A program made the position numbers and the translations under genes. This document shows, piece by piece, positions 36,341-48,200 of a stretch of DNA of 64,000 bases; within the stretch, counting starts at the first letter, position 1; each line of letters starts with the position of its first letter. The notes beneath the pieces were generated by a model. It was not told the origin of the DNA. It did no database searches and saw nothing but the letters and a program-made list of their open reading frames with translations. Source of the stretch: Lasiodiplodia sp. COLG20 (lineage: Eukaryota > Ascomycota > Dothideomycetes > Botryosphaeriales > Botryosphaeriaceae); contig VNWV01000003.1 in assembly GCA_009801085.1 (NCBI GenBank), forward strand, positions 1,612,001 to 1,676,000, written 5' to 3'.

Positions 36341-37905
36341 ATGCTTTCACAGCAGCTTCCACGCCGCATTGCCCGACAGGCAATTGCGTGGCCTCTCCAC
36401 GGAAATAATGTGTGCATCTTGTGCCGTTCCGCGAATGTCTTTCAGCGACACTATGCCAAGCCTGCGCCGGTGAGAGCACCTTCTACCAGGCGCGACCAAT
36501 GGCGCAACAGATCCAGGGTCGTAAACGACGCAGAAAGGCAGGCCATGCGGGCCGCGCTGCTGCCCGAACCTGGTCTCATTCAGTATTTGAAAGAAGCGGG
36601 TCTGATACAGGCTGAGCCATCGGAAGTGATGGAGGTTTTGGGCAAGATGAGAGACATGGGCAGCGAGCTCAATGGCGTTACTGCAAAGAAACTGTGCTTA
36701 GGTTGACTTTTACTTGACACGCCTACGCTTGCCTCTGCTAATAAAAGAATATAGACCACGAAGTCGCTCTCGATGACCTTCCCTTCATTGCGCGCGCCTG
36801 CCTCTACTCCAGAAACCCCGAACCAGTCCGGAAGCTTGGCAAGTCACTACTACTTTGCGCGTCCGCAAATGAAATCCCCGACGCAACTCTGCGTCTCTTG
36901 AGGAGTGCTATGATACAGGACAAGGGCGTCACCTCCCGTCTACGTCAAGCCTACAACTCGCCTGAACTGGCAGTTGCACGCAACCACTTACGAAAGCTCG
37001 TCGAGCAGAACCACCCAGAGGCTATGGTCTTGCAAGCCAGGCGTCTTTCAGAAACCGGTCAAAGGCAAGAGGCGATTTCCATGCTCCGAGCCGCAATTGA
37101 GGGCGGCGCCACCGCGCTGCAGCCGTACGATGATGATGCCGCGAGTATGCACAAGAAATACTCGGGTCTCTTCTTGCATGACCTGGACGAGAGCAGGACC
37201 GAAAGCCCTTGGACCACTTTGGCCAAGCTAGAGCGAGACGAAGGCAATGAGACGAAAGCTACTGAAGCTTTCCACCTGGGCGCGGACAAAGATGATGATC
37301 CGAGGGCGTTTCAGGCACTCACTAGCACTGTCCCCCGGTATTCGAGCACTTGGTTCGAATTCATGACCAAGGCCGCCTCGTCTGGATCCTGGACGGCAGC
37401 AAGACATCTCGGCCAGTTCTACACCGCCCCCATCGAAAGCATTCCCGTCGAAGACGAAGAACTTCGAACACAGATGCAGCACTTGGAAGAGAATGACCAC
37501 AAGATTGAATGGTGGTATTACTACCTGAACAATAGAGAGCTCGAAATTATCGGGGAGCCTCCAGGAACCAAGGTCGTCGGAGCAGACTTCTGGCGCGGCT
37601 ATCATGACCCTGATCTTGACTCAGATACCTACATGGTGGAGCTCAACCAGCGTCAAGCTCTGGCGTTAGAGTGGTACGAGATAGCTTGGAGAGGTCAGTC
37701 CACTTTTAGCGACAGCAAGGACCTCTCGATCAATCTGGCCATTCAGGAGATCATTGAGAAGGCGCAGAATCACTCCGGTGAGTTGAAGCATACATGGATG
37801 GCCAAGAGACGCCACCACGATCTGCATCACTGGTCCAACGAATCGCAATTGTTTGAGCATTTCATAGCCGGATTTGACGACCTCAAGAAGCGGATTTTCC
37901 GTTGA
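36341..37905 (+). CDS. probable mitochondrial TPR/Sel1-like repeat protein, function unknown
   Basis: 503 residues, two exons: 36341-36701 and 36755-37905, with a 53-nt intron (GTTGAC...CTAAT...ATAG). The N-terminus MLSQQLPRRIARQAIAWPLHG is Arg-rich without acidic residues and looks like a mitochondrial presequence. The middle part has helical repeats (AMVLQARRLSETGQRQEAI, ESPWTTLAKLERDEGN, GSWTAARHLGQFYTAP) resembling degenerate TPR/Sel1 units. A Trp/Tyr-rich section follows (KIEWWYYYLNNRELEI). I do not recognise a named orthologue. The presequence and repeats suggest a role in mitochondrial assembly or gene expression (inference). Confidence 0.75.
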
Positions 37906-38275
37906 GAAGCGTACCACGCAAGTTGCTCCGGAAGTCGGGTATTGGACATAAGGAGCAAGTAGCTGAGAGGATGATGCGCAATCCTCCGAAGCACGAGTTC
38001 GCCTCACGAAATGTTAGCGCGGAATGCAGAAGGGTACTTGCCTCCAAGGCCGCACATCAATCATATGCGAAGGCATGTACACTATGTCTCTCAATGGCCA
38101 CTCTGGGAAGTATCAAGGTGTTTCTGATTAGTGAAGCAGTGCTGGTCACCACAAATGGTCGTGAACCAGGGGTCGCTCACTCGACCAGGTTCAATTGTTT
38201 ATGAATGTGTCCTAGCTTCCCGTGTATTCATCGCAAAAGTAACCGCTTGATATCTTCTGCGTTTCCCTTGTTCCT

Positions 38276-40870
38276 TCAGATCGTCAATGAACCTTCAAGT
38301 CTCAAATCTCTTGAGCTTGCTCCAACGGTTACGGTGTATTCTCCAGTGGGCAACACCCATTGCTGCGACGCCACATCCCAGTAACTCGCATCCTTACGGC
38401 GGATGATGAAATCAACTGAACCACTCTCACCCGCGGCTAGGTTGATTTTCTCGAAGCCACGCAACTGCCGCACTGGTACATCGACGCCGGCTGAGATGGG
38501 CAGAGAAAGATACAGCTGCGCCACCTCGGCGCCGTCGACATCGCCGCTGTTCGTAATGGTAGCGGTGACGGTGGCGATGGGGGCATAGAGGCCGTCGGAA
38601 GAGCCGCTACCACCGATGAGGAGATCTGAATAGGTAAAATTGGTGTATGCTGCCAATTGTCAGCAACCGCTCAACCGACTACGTTTCAGACTGAAGAAGA
38701 GGAAGCAGACTTACACAACCCGAAGCCAAACTCATACCGGGGCTCGATGTCAGCCTTATCGAAATGCCGATAGTCGATGTACAACCCCTCCTCGAACCCG
38801 TCCTCCAGCGCCGTCACGATCTGCGTCTCGTAGTCACCAGCTGCTTTGGCGATGGTGTAGGGGAGTTTTCCGCTCGGACTGGCGTCGCCGTACAGCACGT
38901 CGGCCAGGCCGTTGCCGCTCTCCTGGCCGGCGATCCCTGCCCAGACAAGGGCGACGACATTCTCATGACTGAGGATGTTCTCAAGGATGAGGGGTCCAAC
39001 GGAGTTGGCGACGACTATGACGGGTTTTCCTGCAGAGGCGGCGGCGGCCACTAGACCGTTACCGTCGTGCCATGGGTCGAGGTTGATGCGGTCTCCCGCA
39101 TTTCCCTCGACGGTCAGGTACTCCTCGCCCGAGTCGGCGGTGATGAAGACGATGGCCGTCTCGGCGGCGGCGGCAGCGGATGCGGCCGAGGCTTGATCGT
39201 CCGTCGTCGACAGTGTGAGTGTCGTGCCGGCGGCCTCTGCGCGCGGTTGAATGGCATCCAGCGGCGCGACGAGATAGGGGAACTGTGCTGTGCCCGATCC
39301 CCAGCCCATTGCGAGATGACCGTTATTGCAAGAACGATCCTCGCACGCGTTGGGGCCGGCCGGATTGACGATGGCCGACTGGCCGATGATAGCGAGAGAG
39401 GCGGGCGCGTTGTCATTGTTTAGGGGCAGCGTGCTGGCCTCATTTTTCAACAGGACAATGCCATCGCGAGCAATGGTGCGAGCGACGTCCTTGTGGTCGG
39501 CCTGCACGTCCGGCCCGCCTGCGCCGCCGTTCCAAGAGCTGAAGAGTACGGGCGGATAGCCGGTGTCCTGGCCAGTCAGATACCACGCCGCCAGGATGCG
39601 CTTGACCATGTCGTCCAGCCGCTCCTGCGGCACCTCGCCCGCAGCAACAGCGGCCGCTAGGTTTGGGCCCCAGTAGATGCTGCCGCCAGAGAAGTCATCG
39701 CCCGGCATCGTCATGTCAAGCCCGGAGTTGGCGCTCAGCGCGGTTGAATGCTGCGCGTTCCAATCGCTCATGACATAGCCGCGGAAGGCGAGCTCGTCCT
39801 TGAGCAGGCCATTGAGGATGTGGTCATTCTCGCACGCCCACGCTCCGTCAAGCTTGTTGTAGGAGCACATGACGCTGGCAACGTCGGCGTTGACGGCGTC
39901 GGCGAAGGGCCACAGGTACAGTTCGTGCATAGTCCGGTCGTCGACGTTGGAGGAGATCGTGTTGCGGTTGAGTTCCTGCTCATTGGCGATGTAGTGCTTG
40001 GCACAAGCCTGCACACCTGAGGACTGCATGCCGATGATGGTCTCTTGCATGCCAATTCCGGCCAAGTAGGGGTCTGGAGAGAAGCCTTCCCAATTACGGC
40101 CAGCTTCGGGGATCTGTGGAGCAGTTAGCAGTCGGACTTCTTGTTATGTACAGAGGGGTACTGCAGCCGATGGCAAGCGCGAAGAATAGCAGGGCCCCAG
40201 AACATAGCGTGAGTATTCCTCGGCTCCTCTTTCTTTCTTTTCTAATGAAAAAGAACATACATGGACCGTTGAAGCCGTCGTCCGGATGTGAATGTACAAC
40301 TATCAATTAACATTCACGTCCGGACAATAGCTTCAACTACCCATGGCGTGAGCGAAAACACATTCATGCTGGCCGTCGGCTGCAATACTCTTCTGTGTAG
40401 TCGGTTTCACCTTGCCCAGAGCACCAGCAGCAGGGCCCAGCTGGACGTTGACACCCAGACCTTTGGCCTCCGCCCCCATAGCGACGCCTCTTTCATGCAA
40501 AAGCTCCTTGTCCCATGTCGATGCTACATGGACCCCGGCAGGAAAGGCGGTGACTCCCTGCGCGAACCTGATGCCGAGAGGACCATCTTGCAGACAGAGA
40601 GACGGATAGCCAATTTTGGGAACTGGAGAAGTATTGCCCACGCAGGGTCCGTTCTGCCAGCCGACGCCAGTAACTATTCCCACTTTCTCGTCCTGCGTCA
40701 ATTGGGCGAGAGCCGCCTCTGATTTGGTGTAAGCGGCATCCCAGCCTCCGGTGCCTGGCAGAGTGTTAGAAAACGACGTCATATGGGGATTGATGCTGAC
40801 TTTGCCTGCGGACGGGCGAAGCTCTGCCAAGAGAGGCAATTGCTAGAATCAGGGCGTACGAGTTCACCAT
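38276..40870 (-). CDS. secreted beta-glucosidase, GH3, with a MITE inside intron 2
   Basis: 728 residues. Exons: 40870-40801, 40754-40411, 40113-38715, 38649-38276; total length is a multiple of three. The signal peptide is MVNSYALILAIASLGRASP. Exon 2 carries QDGPLGIRF and the exon 2/3 junction restores GALGK-IPEAGRNWEGF, typical of GH3. The catalytic nucleophile is the D of GYVMSDWNAQHS. The GH3 C-terminal domain has GQESGNGLADVLYGDASPSG. The last junction restores FGLSYT, followed by the fibronectin-III-like domain. Cleaves terminal beta-glucosyl residues from cello-oligosaccharides or similar glycosides. Intron 2 (40410-40114, 297 nt) is unusually long because it contains MITE copy D; its splice sites (GTGAAA, CTAACTGCTCCACAG) look intact. 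The first intron (46 nt, GTCAGC...CCAG) is the least certain border. Confidence 0.88.
40151..40395. mobile_element. MITE copy D, inside a beta-glucosidase intron
   Basis: About 245 bp. Left end CAGAGGGGTACTGCAGCCGA, right end ...GCAATACTCTTCTG. TA precedes the left end, and TGTA occurs on both sides (40147-40150 and 40396-40399). The inner inverted repeats are long and nearly perfect (GTTGAAGCCGTCGTCCGGAT near 40268 and ACGTCCGGACAATAGCTTCA near 40317), so the element could form a long hairpin in RNA or single-stranded DNA. It lies wholly within intron 2 of the GH3 gene, between the 5' splice site and the branch region. Confidence 0.88.
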
Positions 40871-42155
40871 TGTGCTTGTAGACGATTCGGAGCTCTCACT
40901 GCCTACCTATAAACTGGCCATGAGGATCATTTATAAGGACGGGATGCCGTGGCCTGGCGACCAGAACCGGGCATCGGTGCATGTATTGGCCAAGCACCAC
41001 AGGAGAATGCTCGGATCTTGGGATCTGGGCAAAGACAGAATTGGGATTGCCTATTGGGCGGGTGAATCGCAACGGGCCGCCATCTCCGCACTCTGTTGGG
41101 TTTTCGGAATAGTTACCCTGTACCCCGCATACGATTAGCGCATCCACCGTCATATGATCTCAGAGATGCGCTGAAGGACAGGAACACTGCATGAAACATG
41201 ACATGTAGCTACCCTTTTGAGCAGCGCATGGCGTCTGCGGCTGTACGGCGGGCGGAAGGGGCAAAGTGGCGCGGAGGACGTTGCACTTCCGCTCCAAACT
41301 TAAATCCCTGGCCTGGGCCTGAGACAGGAACGAGGCCCGATCTTTTTTTTTTTTTTTCGGCTGCCTTGCTTTGTTCTGGAGAGCATTGCGCATGCGGACA
41401 GCGGCTTACCCCGCGGGCATCCTTCCCAGATTACTACCAGCCTGGGATAAGGGAACAGGCCCCTCCGTCCGAACCAAGATATTTTCATTTTGAATAGTTT
41501 CCTCTCCTTCAGCTGCCTCACGTGAGGAGGTAGCGTTGAATGGTAAGTGCCCCCTCTTGGCTAGCACGAAAAAAACAATCTGTGCACTTTCTGTTTGTTT
41601 CCGAATTCGGATCGTACGGAACAAAAGCTAAGCAAGAACGCTCGGGAATTCCGCGGCCTATTGCTCGGTCGGCGGCACATTGCGCGGCGCTCCTGGATTG
41701 CATGCTGTTGTGGTGCAGTTTGGAATAAATAAAGAGGATGAGGAAATTGGCTGGGTGTGGCTTTAACTGGCTGCAGCTGCACAAAGACGTAATAGAAAGA
41801 GGTGGCACACCAGAAGCGCAGAGCTGCGGGCGGGCAAGCTGAGCGCGCACTGCTCGACCAAAAAATGGAGCGGACCGGGTGGCACGGGCAATCGGTTTGC
41901 AGAAGATGTTAGCAACACGATGGAGATAGCGCAGAGGTGGTTGTGAATGGCTGCGATGTCGGGCTGCGGGCGGCAGCAAATAAAAATTGCGTCAAAGCGG
42001 GCTTGGGCCCCACTCCACCCGCTAGTTGCGCCTTCTCTTCCCTTCACTCCAGTCACACATCCCTCTCTTCCTCAACCTTACCAGCAAACCCATTGACTGC
42101 AACCACCAGCGTTGCGCCCCTCTTCCCCCGGCCGACTCGACACACATCGCCGCGA
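40871..42155. other. intergenic and promoter region upstream of CPA1
   Basis: About 1.3 kb between the divergent GH3 and CPA1 genes. Poly-T tract at 41343-41357. No ORF with support. It must contain the CPA1 promoter and the first part of its leader; a pyrimidine-rich stretch (CTTCTCTTCCCTTCACTCC) near 42030 is typical of highly expressed fungal genes. Confidence 0.45.
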
Positions 42156-42443
42156 ATGCGTGCTGCTGTGACCATCTTCACTTCTCAGGTGCGTCCCCGC
42201 TCTTGCAGCCCAGCCCGTAGCGCAGGAATATCGCCGAATTCTTATCTACGCACTACGTCGCGCCCTGTGACTCGCGCAAAATTCCTTCTCTGTCTCTTGA
42301 ACTCAAGTTGGCATTGTGACTGACTTTCTTCCGCTCGCAGGACTACATCTCTGGTACGAGAGCACTGCTGTCGCCCGCTCCCGCGTTCCCCCATTGATTA
42401 ATGACAAAATGTAGACCACCTGTGGAAGGCCTCGATCAACTAA
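42156..42443 (+). CDS. arginine attenuator peptide uORF (24 codons, split by two introns)
   Basis: Upstream ORF in the CPA1 leader. Three pieces: 42156-42188, 42341-42353, 42415-42443 with a TAA stop. Introns of 152 nt (GTGCGT...CGCAG) and 61 nt (GTACGA...TGTAG). The spliced peptide has 24 residues with core IFTSQDYISDHLWKA; the aspartate falls at position 12 and tryptophan at 19, as in the known fungal arginine attenuator peptide. In that family the nascent peptide stalls the ribosome at the uORF stop when arginine is high, lowering CPA1 translation and promoting nonsense-mediated decay. The stop is 57 nt before the main ATG. The match of both length and key residues makes this assignment strong even though the ORF is split. 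Confidence 0.92.
42268..42273 (+). promoter_or_regulatory. GCN4/CPC1-type site (TGACTC) in the leader intron
   Basis: TGACTC within the first uORF intron; a second, full TGAGTCA lies at 42692-42698 in the coding-region intron. Cross-pathway control regulators bind TGA(C/G)TCA-like sites at amino-acid genes. Intronic location makes function uncertain. Confidence 0.3.
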
Positions 42444-42500
42444 AGAGCCCTACTCCTGCCCAATCCCGTCGCCTGCAAAACCAACAATCAACAAGACACC

Positions 42501-43964
42501 ATGTTCTCTAAGTTCGTCAAGCCCTCAATGCTGAGGCCCGTCGGCGCCTTCGGCCAGCTCTCCAAGGCCGGCTCCAACGCCCGCTTCATGGCCACCGTCC
42601 ACAACACCACTCCCAATGTCGCCAACAAGGGCCGCATTACCAGGGATCGTGCCACTTTTACCATCAAGGTACGTCACAGAATCCATTTTAATGAGTCAAA
42701 GCTCACCGCCTGCGCACAGAACGGCCCCATCTACTCCGGAAAATCATTCGGTGCTAAGAAGAACATCTCCGGCGAGGCTGTTTTCACTACCTCCCTCGTC
42801 GGCTACCCTGAGTCCATGACCGATCCTTCCTACCGTGGCCAGATTCTTGTCTTTACCCAGCCCCTGATCGGCAACTATGGCGTTCCCTCATCTGTCCGGG
42901 ACGAGTTCGGTCTGCTGAGGTACTTCGAGTCGCCTAACATCCAGGCAGCCGGCATTGTTGTCGCCGATGTCGCTGAGCAGCACAGCCACTGGACTGCGGT
43001 TGAGAGCCTGGCTGAGTGGTGCCAGAGGGAGGGCGTTCCCGCCATCTCCGGTGTCGACACCCGCGCCATCGTCACCTACCTCCGTGAGCAGGGTTCCTCT
43101 CTTGCCAGGATCTCCATTGGTGAGGAGTACGATGCCGACGAGGATGAGGCCTACATTGACCCTGAGGGTATCAACCTTGTCCGCCGTGTGAGCACCAAGC
43201 AGCCTTTCCACGTCAGCTCGGACCTTGGCGACATGCACGTTGCTCTGATCGACTGCGGCGTCAAGGAGAACATTCTCCGCAGCCTCGTGAGCCGCGGCGC
43301 TAGCGTCACTGCTTTCCCTTACAACTACCCCATCCATAAGATTGCCCACCACTTCGATGGTGTCTTCATCTCCAATGGTCCCGGTGACCCAACTCACTGC
43401 CAGGACACCGTCTACCATCTGCGCAAGCTCATCGAGACCAGCCAGGTCCCTATTATGGGTATTTGCATGGGTCACCAGCTCCTCGCCCTTGCCGCTGGTG
43501 CCCGCACCATCAAGATGAAGTACGGCAACCGTGCCCACAACATCCCGGCACTTGACCTCACGACTGGCAAGTGCCACATCACGTCCCAGAACCACGGTTA
43601 CGCCGTGGACACCGGCTCGTTGAGCAGCGAATGGAAGGAGTACTTTGTCAACCTCAATGACAGCTCCAACGAGGGCATGATCCACAAGTCTCGCCCCATC
43701 TTCAGCGCTCAATTCCACCCGGAAGCCAAGGGCGGCCCGCTTGACTCTGCCTACCTCTTCGATAAGTACATTGAGTGCGTGAAGGCCTACAAGGACTCTC
43801 AGTCTGTCTTCTCTGCTGGCAAGAGCAACAAGCCCAACCCTCTGCTCGTCGATCTGCTTCCCAAGGAGCGTGTTGGCGTGCACCCGGGTCTTCCGGAGTA
43901 CAACGAGCACCTGGGTCAGGTTGCGGCACAGCAGCCCGCTCCTCTGCAGGCCGCTGCTGCGTAA
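42501..43964 (+). CDS. cpa1: carbamoyl-phosphate synthase, arginine-specific, small (glutaminase) subunit, mitochondrial
   Basis: Supplies ammonia from glutamine to the large subunit for carbamoyl phosphate in arginine synthesis. Exons 42501-42668 and 42720-43964 give 470 residues, a usual length. The N-terminus [17 protein letters not shown] is a mitochondrial presequence. The CPSase small-chain domain ([12 protein letters not shown] onward) precedes the class I glutamine amidotransferase domain. The nucleophile cysteine is in [15 protein letters not shown], and the His and Glu of the triad are in FHPEAKGGP. The 51-nt intron (GTACGT...GCACAG) has no in-frame stop, so unspliced RNA would add 17 residues; the spliced form [13 protein letters not shown] matches the family. 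The C-terminal tail is Gln/Ala-rich. Regulated by the uORF at 42156-42443. Confidence 0.96.
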   Translation: MFSKFVKPSMLRPVGAFGQLSKAGSNARFMATVHNTTPNVANKGRITRDRATFTIKVRHRIHFNESKLTACAQNGPIYSGKSFGAKKNISGEAVFTTSLVGYPESMTDPSYRGQILVFTQPLIGNYGVPSSVRDEFGLLRYFESPNIQAAGIVVADVAEQHSHWTAVESLAEWCQREGVPAISGVDTRAIVTYLREQGSSLARISIGEEYDADEDEAYIDPEGINLVRRVSTKQPFHVSSDLGDMHVALIDCGVKENILRSLVSRGASVTAFPYNYPIHKIAHHFDGVFISNGPGDPTHCQDTVYHLRKLIETSQVPIMGICMGHQLLALAAGARTIKMKYGNRAHNIPALDLTTGKCHITSQNHGYAVDTGSLSSEWKEYFVNLNDSSNEGMIHKSRPIFSAQFHPEAKGGPLDSAYLFDKYIECVKAYKDSQSVFSAGKSNKPNPLLVDLLPKERVGVHPGLPEYNEHLGQVAAQQPAPLQAAAA

Positions 43965-45286
43965 AAGTGGAGAGTTGACGTAAGTAGTGGGCTTCTCAAA
44001 GGGAAATTGCGGGTCTGTTCTGTGTCTGGGAAAGCGGGGTTGGAGTTTGTTTGTGGATTTATTCGGTTCTCTGGAGCAAGTCTTTGAGCTTTCTCCGTAA
44101 CAATCACAAATTGTTGAAAGTTTCGTCGAACGTAGTTTGACTATACATCTGCTATTATTGCAAAATTATTGGTCTTTGCCTCTTGAATGGATAAGGAAGA
44201 ATCAAACTGACGCTTGCACATGCAAATCCATGCGGTGCTTGTGACCAAAGTCCCCGCACTTTATGCGTATCGTGCTAACCATCCCGTGCTCCGACTTCGG
44301 GATCATGGGCCCTTCTACGAGATTCACGCTCATATTATCTGCAAGTTTACGTTTGCCAGACGTTCTGGGCAGGTGCTTTTGGGTCTCCTCACCTCTGGCA
44401 TGTAAGCACCTAACGTGGGGCCTGACATGGTATGAAAAGCGAAATGAACTCTCAAGTGCCTAGCTCTGCGCGAAGCGGGAATGGATAGCGAGGTAATCGA
44501 AGTATTGCTCTCTACACAATCCAAGTGGCGTGGAACTGTTATTATGTGGGAGATGTATGGAATGTAACGTGTCCCAACCGTGCCTTCCTACGTCGCTTGT
44601 CATCTGTAATTTTTTTCTCTCTCTTTTGAATCCCAAATTGATCCAATCAATAGGAGAACCAAAGCTTGTATCACCTTCACAACACAATGTCTTCGCTTGT
44701 CGTTTCAGTCAAAATTGAAAAAAGAGCAAGATGGTGGTATCAATTCTGACTACATGAGCTCGGATATATAATGCATTGCGTAAGCCTGAGCCTCTCCTTC
44801 TCTCTTTTTCTTTCAACAGAGCAAGACAGACAAGTCGCTTCACTCAGCCCCACGCAGACACAAAAGGAAAGAACCCAACCCAACCCCACAGACAGACAAA
44901 AGAGCAAGAGGATACGAAAAGAGAAGGAGCATTTGACCATGCTTTCTTTCTGTTCTTTGGATGTTAAAAAAAAACACCTTCCGGGGTAACTTTTTCCAGA
45001 CGAGACGCAAGGAGAGAAATGGAAATACAATCAAAAGACAACGCAGTCGAAGATATACAAGCCAGTTGGACGAACGCAGGGGAAAAAATGCCAGTTAAAA
45101 CCCAGAACAGACAAGAGGAAAAAAGAACGAGACAAACGAAACTTGGAAAACTCCGAAAGGTGCACCTGCATGAATGTTTTCATATGCAGCAATGATGATA
45201 AGAATGGGCAACTGTGCCATAGGGTAAGCGCGATAAAACACTAAAATCTACTGGAGGTGGGTAAATGAATCATAGGACGTTAAAAT
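43965..45286. other. intergenic region between CPA1 and the LAM-type gene
   Basis: About 1.3 kb holding the 3' UTRs of two convergent genes. Only short ORFs, none with support. A purine-rich stretch around 44820-45130 (CAGACA and AAAGAGAA motifs) has no recognised role. Confidence 0.4.
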
Positions 45287-48200
45287 TTATGCCGCCAGAG
45301 GGGAAGAAGATGAGGATTCCTCAGCCGCTGCTGCCGCTGCCGGTCTCTTCTTCTCAACCGCCTCCTTCAGCACCTCGAGGCGCTCTTGCGTGACGCGTAG
45401 AGCCTCCTCGATCTGACGTTGGCTCATGCGGACATCGCTGTCAAGGCGCTCTCCCATCTGCTTGACCTGCTGCTTGCGGGTCGAAGCGCTGCTGCTCTGG
45501 CTTTGAAGTGGGGTACCGGCGGCCGCGCGGTCCATGCGTACGCGTTCTTCGAGCCAGTCCCACAACTCGCTCTCCTCGCGCCGCCACATTTCCTCGTAAG
45601 CGATGATACGCGCTGGTGTGGCCAGACCCGGGACGCCGAGGCTGCCGTGTACACCGTAACCGCCACGGGCGACTGCGGCAGATGAGGGCGTACGGACCCA
45701 TGAGATGAACATGAGGAATAGAAGAAAGACGATGACCACTTGGGCTGAGATGAAGTCCGGAAGCATGTCTGTGACAGGACGGAGGGGGCCGTGCAGGGGC
45801 TCCAGAAGTCCCCAGTCTGAGCCTTTATCTGCCGCGGCGGGTGACGCTGCGGCGGCAGCTTCCGCCCGTGTCGGGGACGATGCTTCCTTTCTCCGCTTGC
45901 CACCCTTCTTGCCACCTTTAGCGCCGCCCTTAGAGGGTCCTCTCGCGGAGACAGCTGCCTTCAGGCCAGCAACCAGATCTTTAGCGTACTGTGTCTGGCC
46001 ATCATTCGTGCCCTTCTCGATTGGACCTAGAAGCGTTTTAGCCAATGCAAATGAGGACACGGGACGAAAAACAGAATCATTCACCTTTAAGCCAACTCTT
46101 CCCTGACCATTCTATCACGAAGTTCATGATAAGACGGGTCGAGTTACCCGGACCCCACATCAGACAGTATTTCGTCTTGACAACGAAAATGTTGCCGTTC
46201 GGCACGTCCGGATTCTGAGTGTTACAGGTGACTGTAACAGCTTTGTCTAGGTCGAATTGGTCGAGCGTGGAATTGATGATACATTTCGTCTGTTTGGGAC
46301 CAATCGATGCGTTCAATGGTTTGATGTAGGAAAAGGAGAAGGACTTGCGGTCTTCACCCAAGCCCTTCTTATCATCTTCCATTTGAAGATCCATCGATTT
46401 CTGGTCCTCGACCAACCATTTGCGCATGAAAGTACCAGAAGCTGGCCCAAACATCAACGAGTATACTTTTCCGAGCGGAGCCGGGATAGTCGTATCGATG
46501 AGGAGGTTGCTGAAATGGTCGCCTTCATCTCCACACTCAGTTGGTGCATGCGTGGCAGGCCCAGGGAAATCTTGCGTTCCGGGGGCGGCACCGTTGGCAA
46601 CAGCTTCACCATTGGCCGCGTCGGCACCGTTGCCAGAGGATCCCACAGGGTTAGCAGACGGTTTCCGGCTGATGGACTTGATTGGTTCTGCGTCGCTGCC
46701 AGCAATGCTGCCCTCGCTTGGGCCCGTGAAGCTCACAGCACCATCGTCATCGTCATCATCTTCATCGTAAACCTCCTCCTCCGACCCCTCCTCTGAGCCA
46801 TCATCGATCGCGTCCGGGCTGTCGGCCTTTTCAGTCTTGTCTCCGGTACCTGCATCAAGCGCGACGCCGTTCAGGGAGCTCTTGAGGTTTGGATGGCTGA
46901 TCTTCCAGATTCCCACCAACAAATCGTAAGTGGAGTCTCTGCTGACCAAGCTGGCAAAGACATTGCGGGCATGTAGCGTCGTGATCACAATGGCGTTGGG
47001 GAAGATGACGGCGGTGCTCTTCTTCTCTACTGATACGACCTCATCGAAACTGATGACCAGGTTGGTCACCCAGCCCAGAATATTGCTCGAAAAGCAGATG
47101 TGGCCTTCTGAGACATAGAGTCTGCCGTGGAGAAGGATGTCGCGCTGCAATGCGGCGCTGTAGTCATCGATGAGGTAGTCATCCTCGGGGACACTCCTGA
47201 ACTGGTTGTGGAAGTCTCGGTTCCGCTTCCGGCTCGCAACAGCGAAGCCTGTCAAGCGTGAGCCGTTAGCAACGCCGGTATTGGTGCTTGGTAGAGTGGT
47301 AGTACTGTTGGTTTGTGCGGGCCCGAGCGGGGTGCCTGTGGCAGCGGAGCTTCCGCGGTGTCGCCGCCCCTTTTTGTTATTACGATCGCTAAAACGACTG
47401 CGAACACTGCCGGACCGGCTGAGGCGCGCTTCCCCCTCATTATCAGGTTGCCTTGATGATGGTCTTTGCGTGTCTGATAGGCCGGAAAGCGAGCGCTGCC
47501 GCTCGACATTTAGGGCGGCTGAGTCTGATGGTCCCTGCAGATAAGCATCGGATACTGCCTTGGCAGCTGCGCTGTCCTCGGCTCGTGCGGATGCTTCATC
47601 TGCATCAATCACAGTAGGTGTGAGTGGCCGGGCCTCGGCCAGCTCTGTTGTTGAGGCCATTTGACTCGGCTCGGGATCTGCCTCGGAAATTCCCAGATGA
47701 CTGAGACTCAAATCTCCAGATCCCAGGGTCTCAACAGCGAGCTGCTTCTTCTCAACGCCTGAGTTGTCCGCGTTGTTCTGATCAGAACCACCGCCAAGAA
47801 CTTCCTCTCCACCAGCAGGTCCGGTGTTTTCCGTGTCCGTGACAGAAGTCTTGATTTTCTGGCCCTGGTTGATCGATGTGATGTTGCTCAGCGAGCTCGC
47901 GGCGTTCTGAGCGGCTGAAAAGACGGACGAGAAGAACCCACTGGGAGGTTGCGTCAGAGTACCACCAGGCGTCTTTGTCTCCTCGAGCGTGGGAGTGAGA
48001 GGAGCGGTTGCAACGTGCGAGAGCTTGCTTGGAGGATTGGAATTGGTGGTGGCTGATCGCGCACGGCGGTGGACAAGGCTACCGGAAGGTGTGACGACGA
48101 CGTTGGGAATTGAATTGGTCGATTTGTGCTCTGCTTTGGAGGAAGACGAAGGCCTCTTGAAAAGACTCGGTGGCGCTTCTAGATCGGTAGGTGTGGGCGG

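Noticed and set aside
42888..43910. 340-codon minus-strand frame
   Set aside because: Antisense to CPA1, produced by its strong codon bias.
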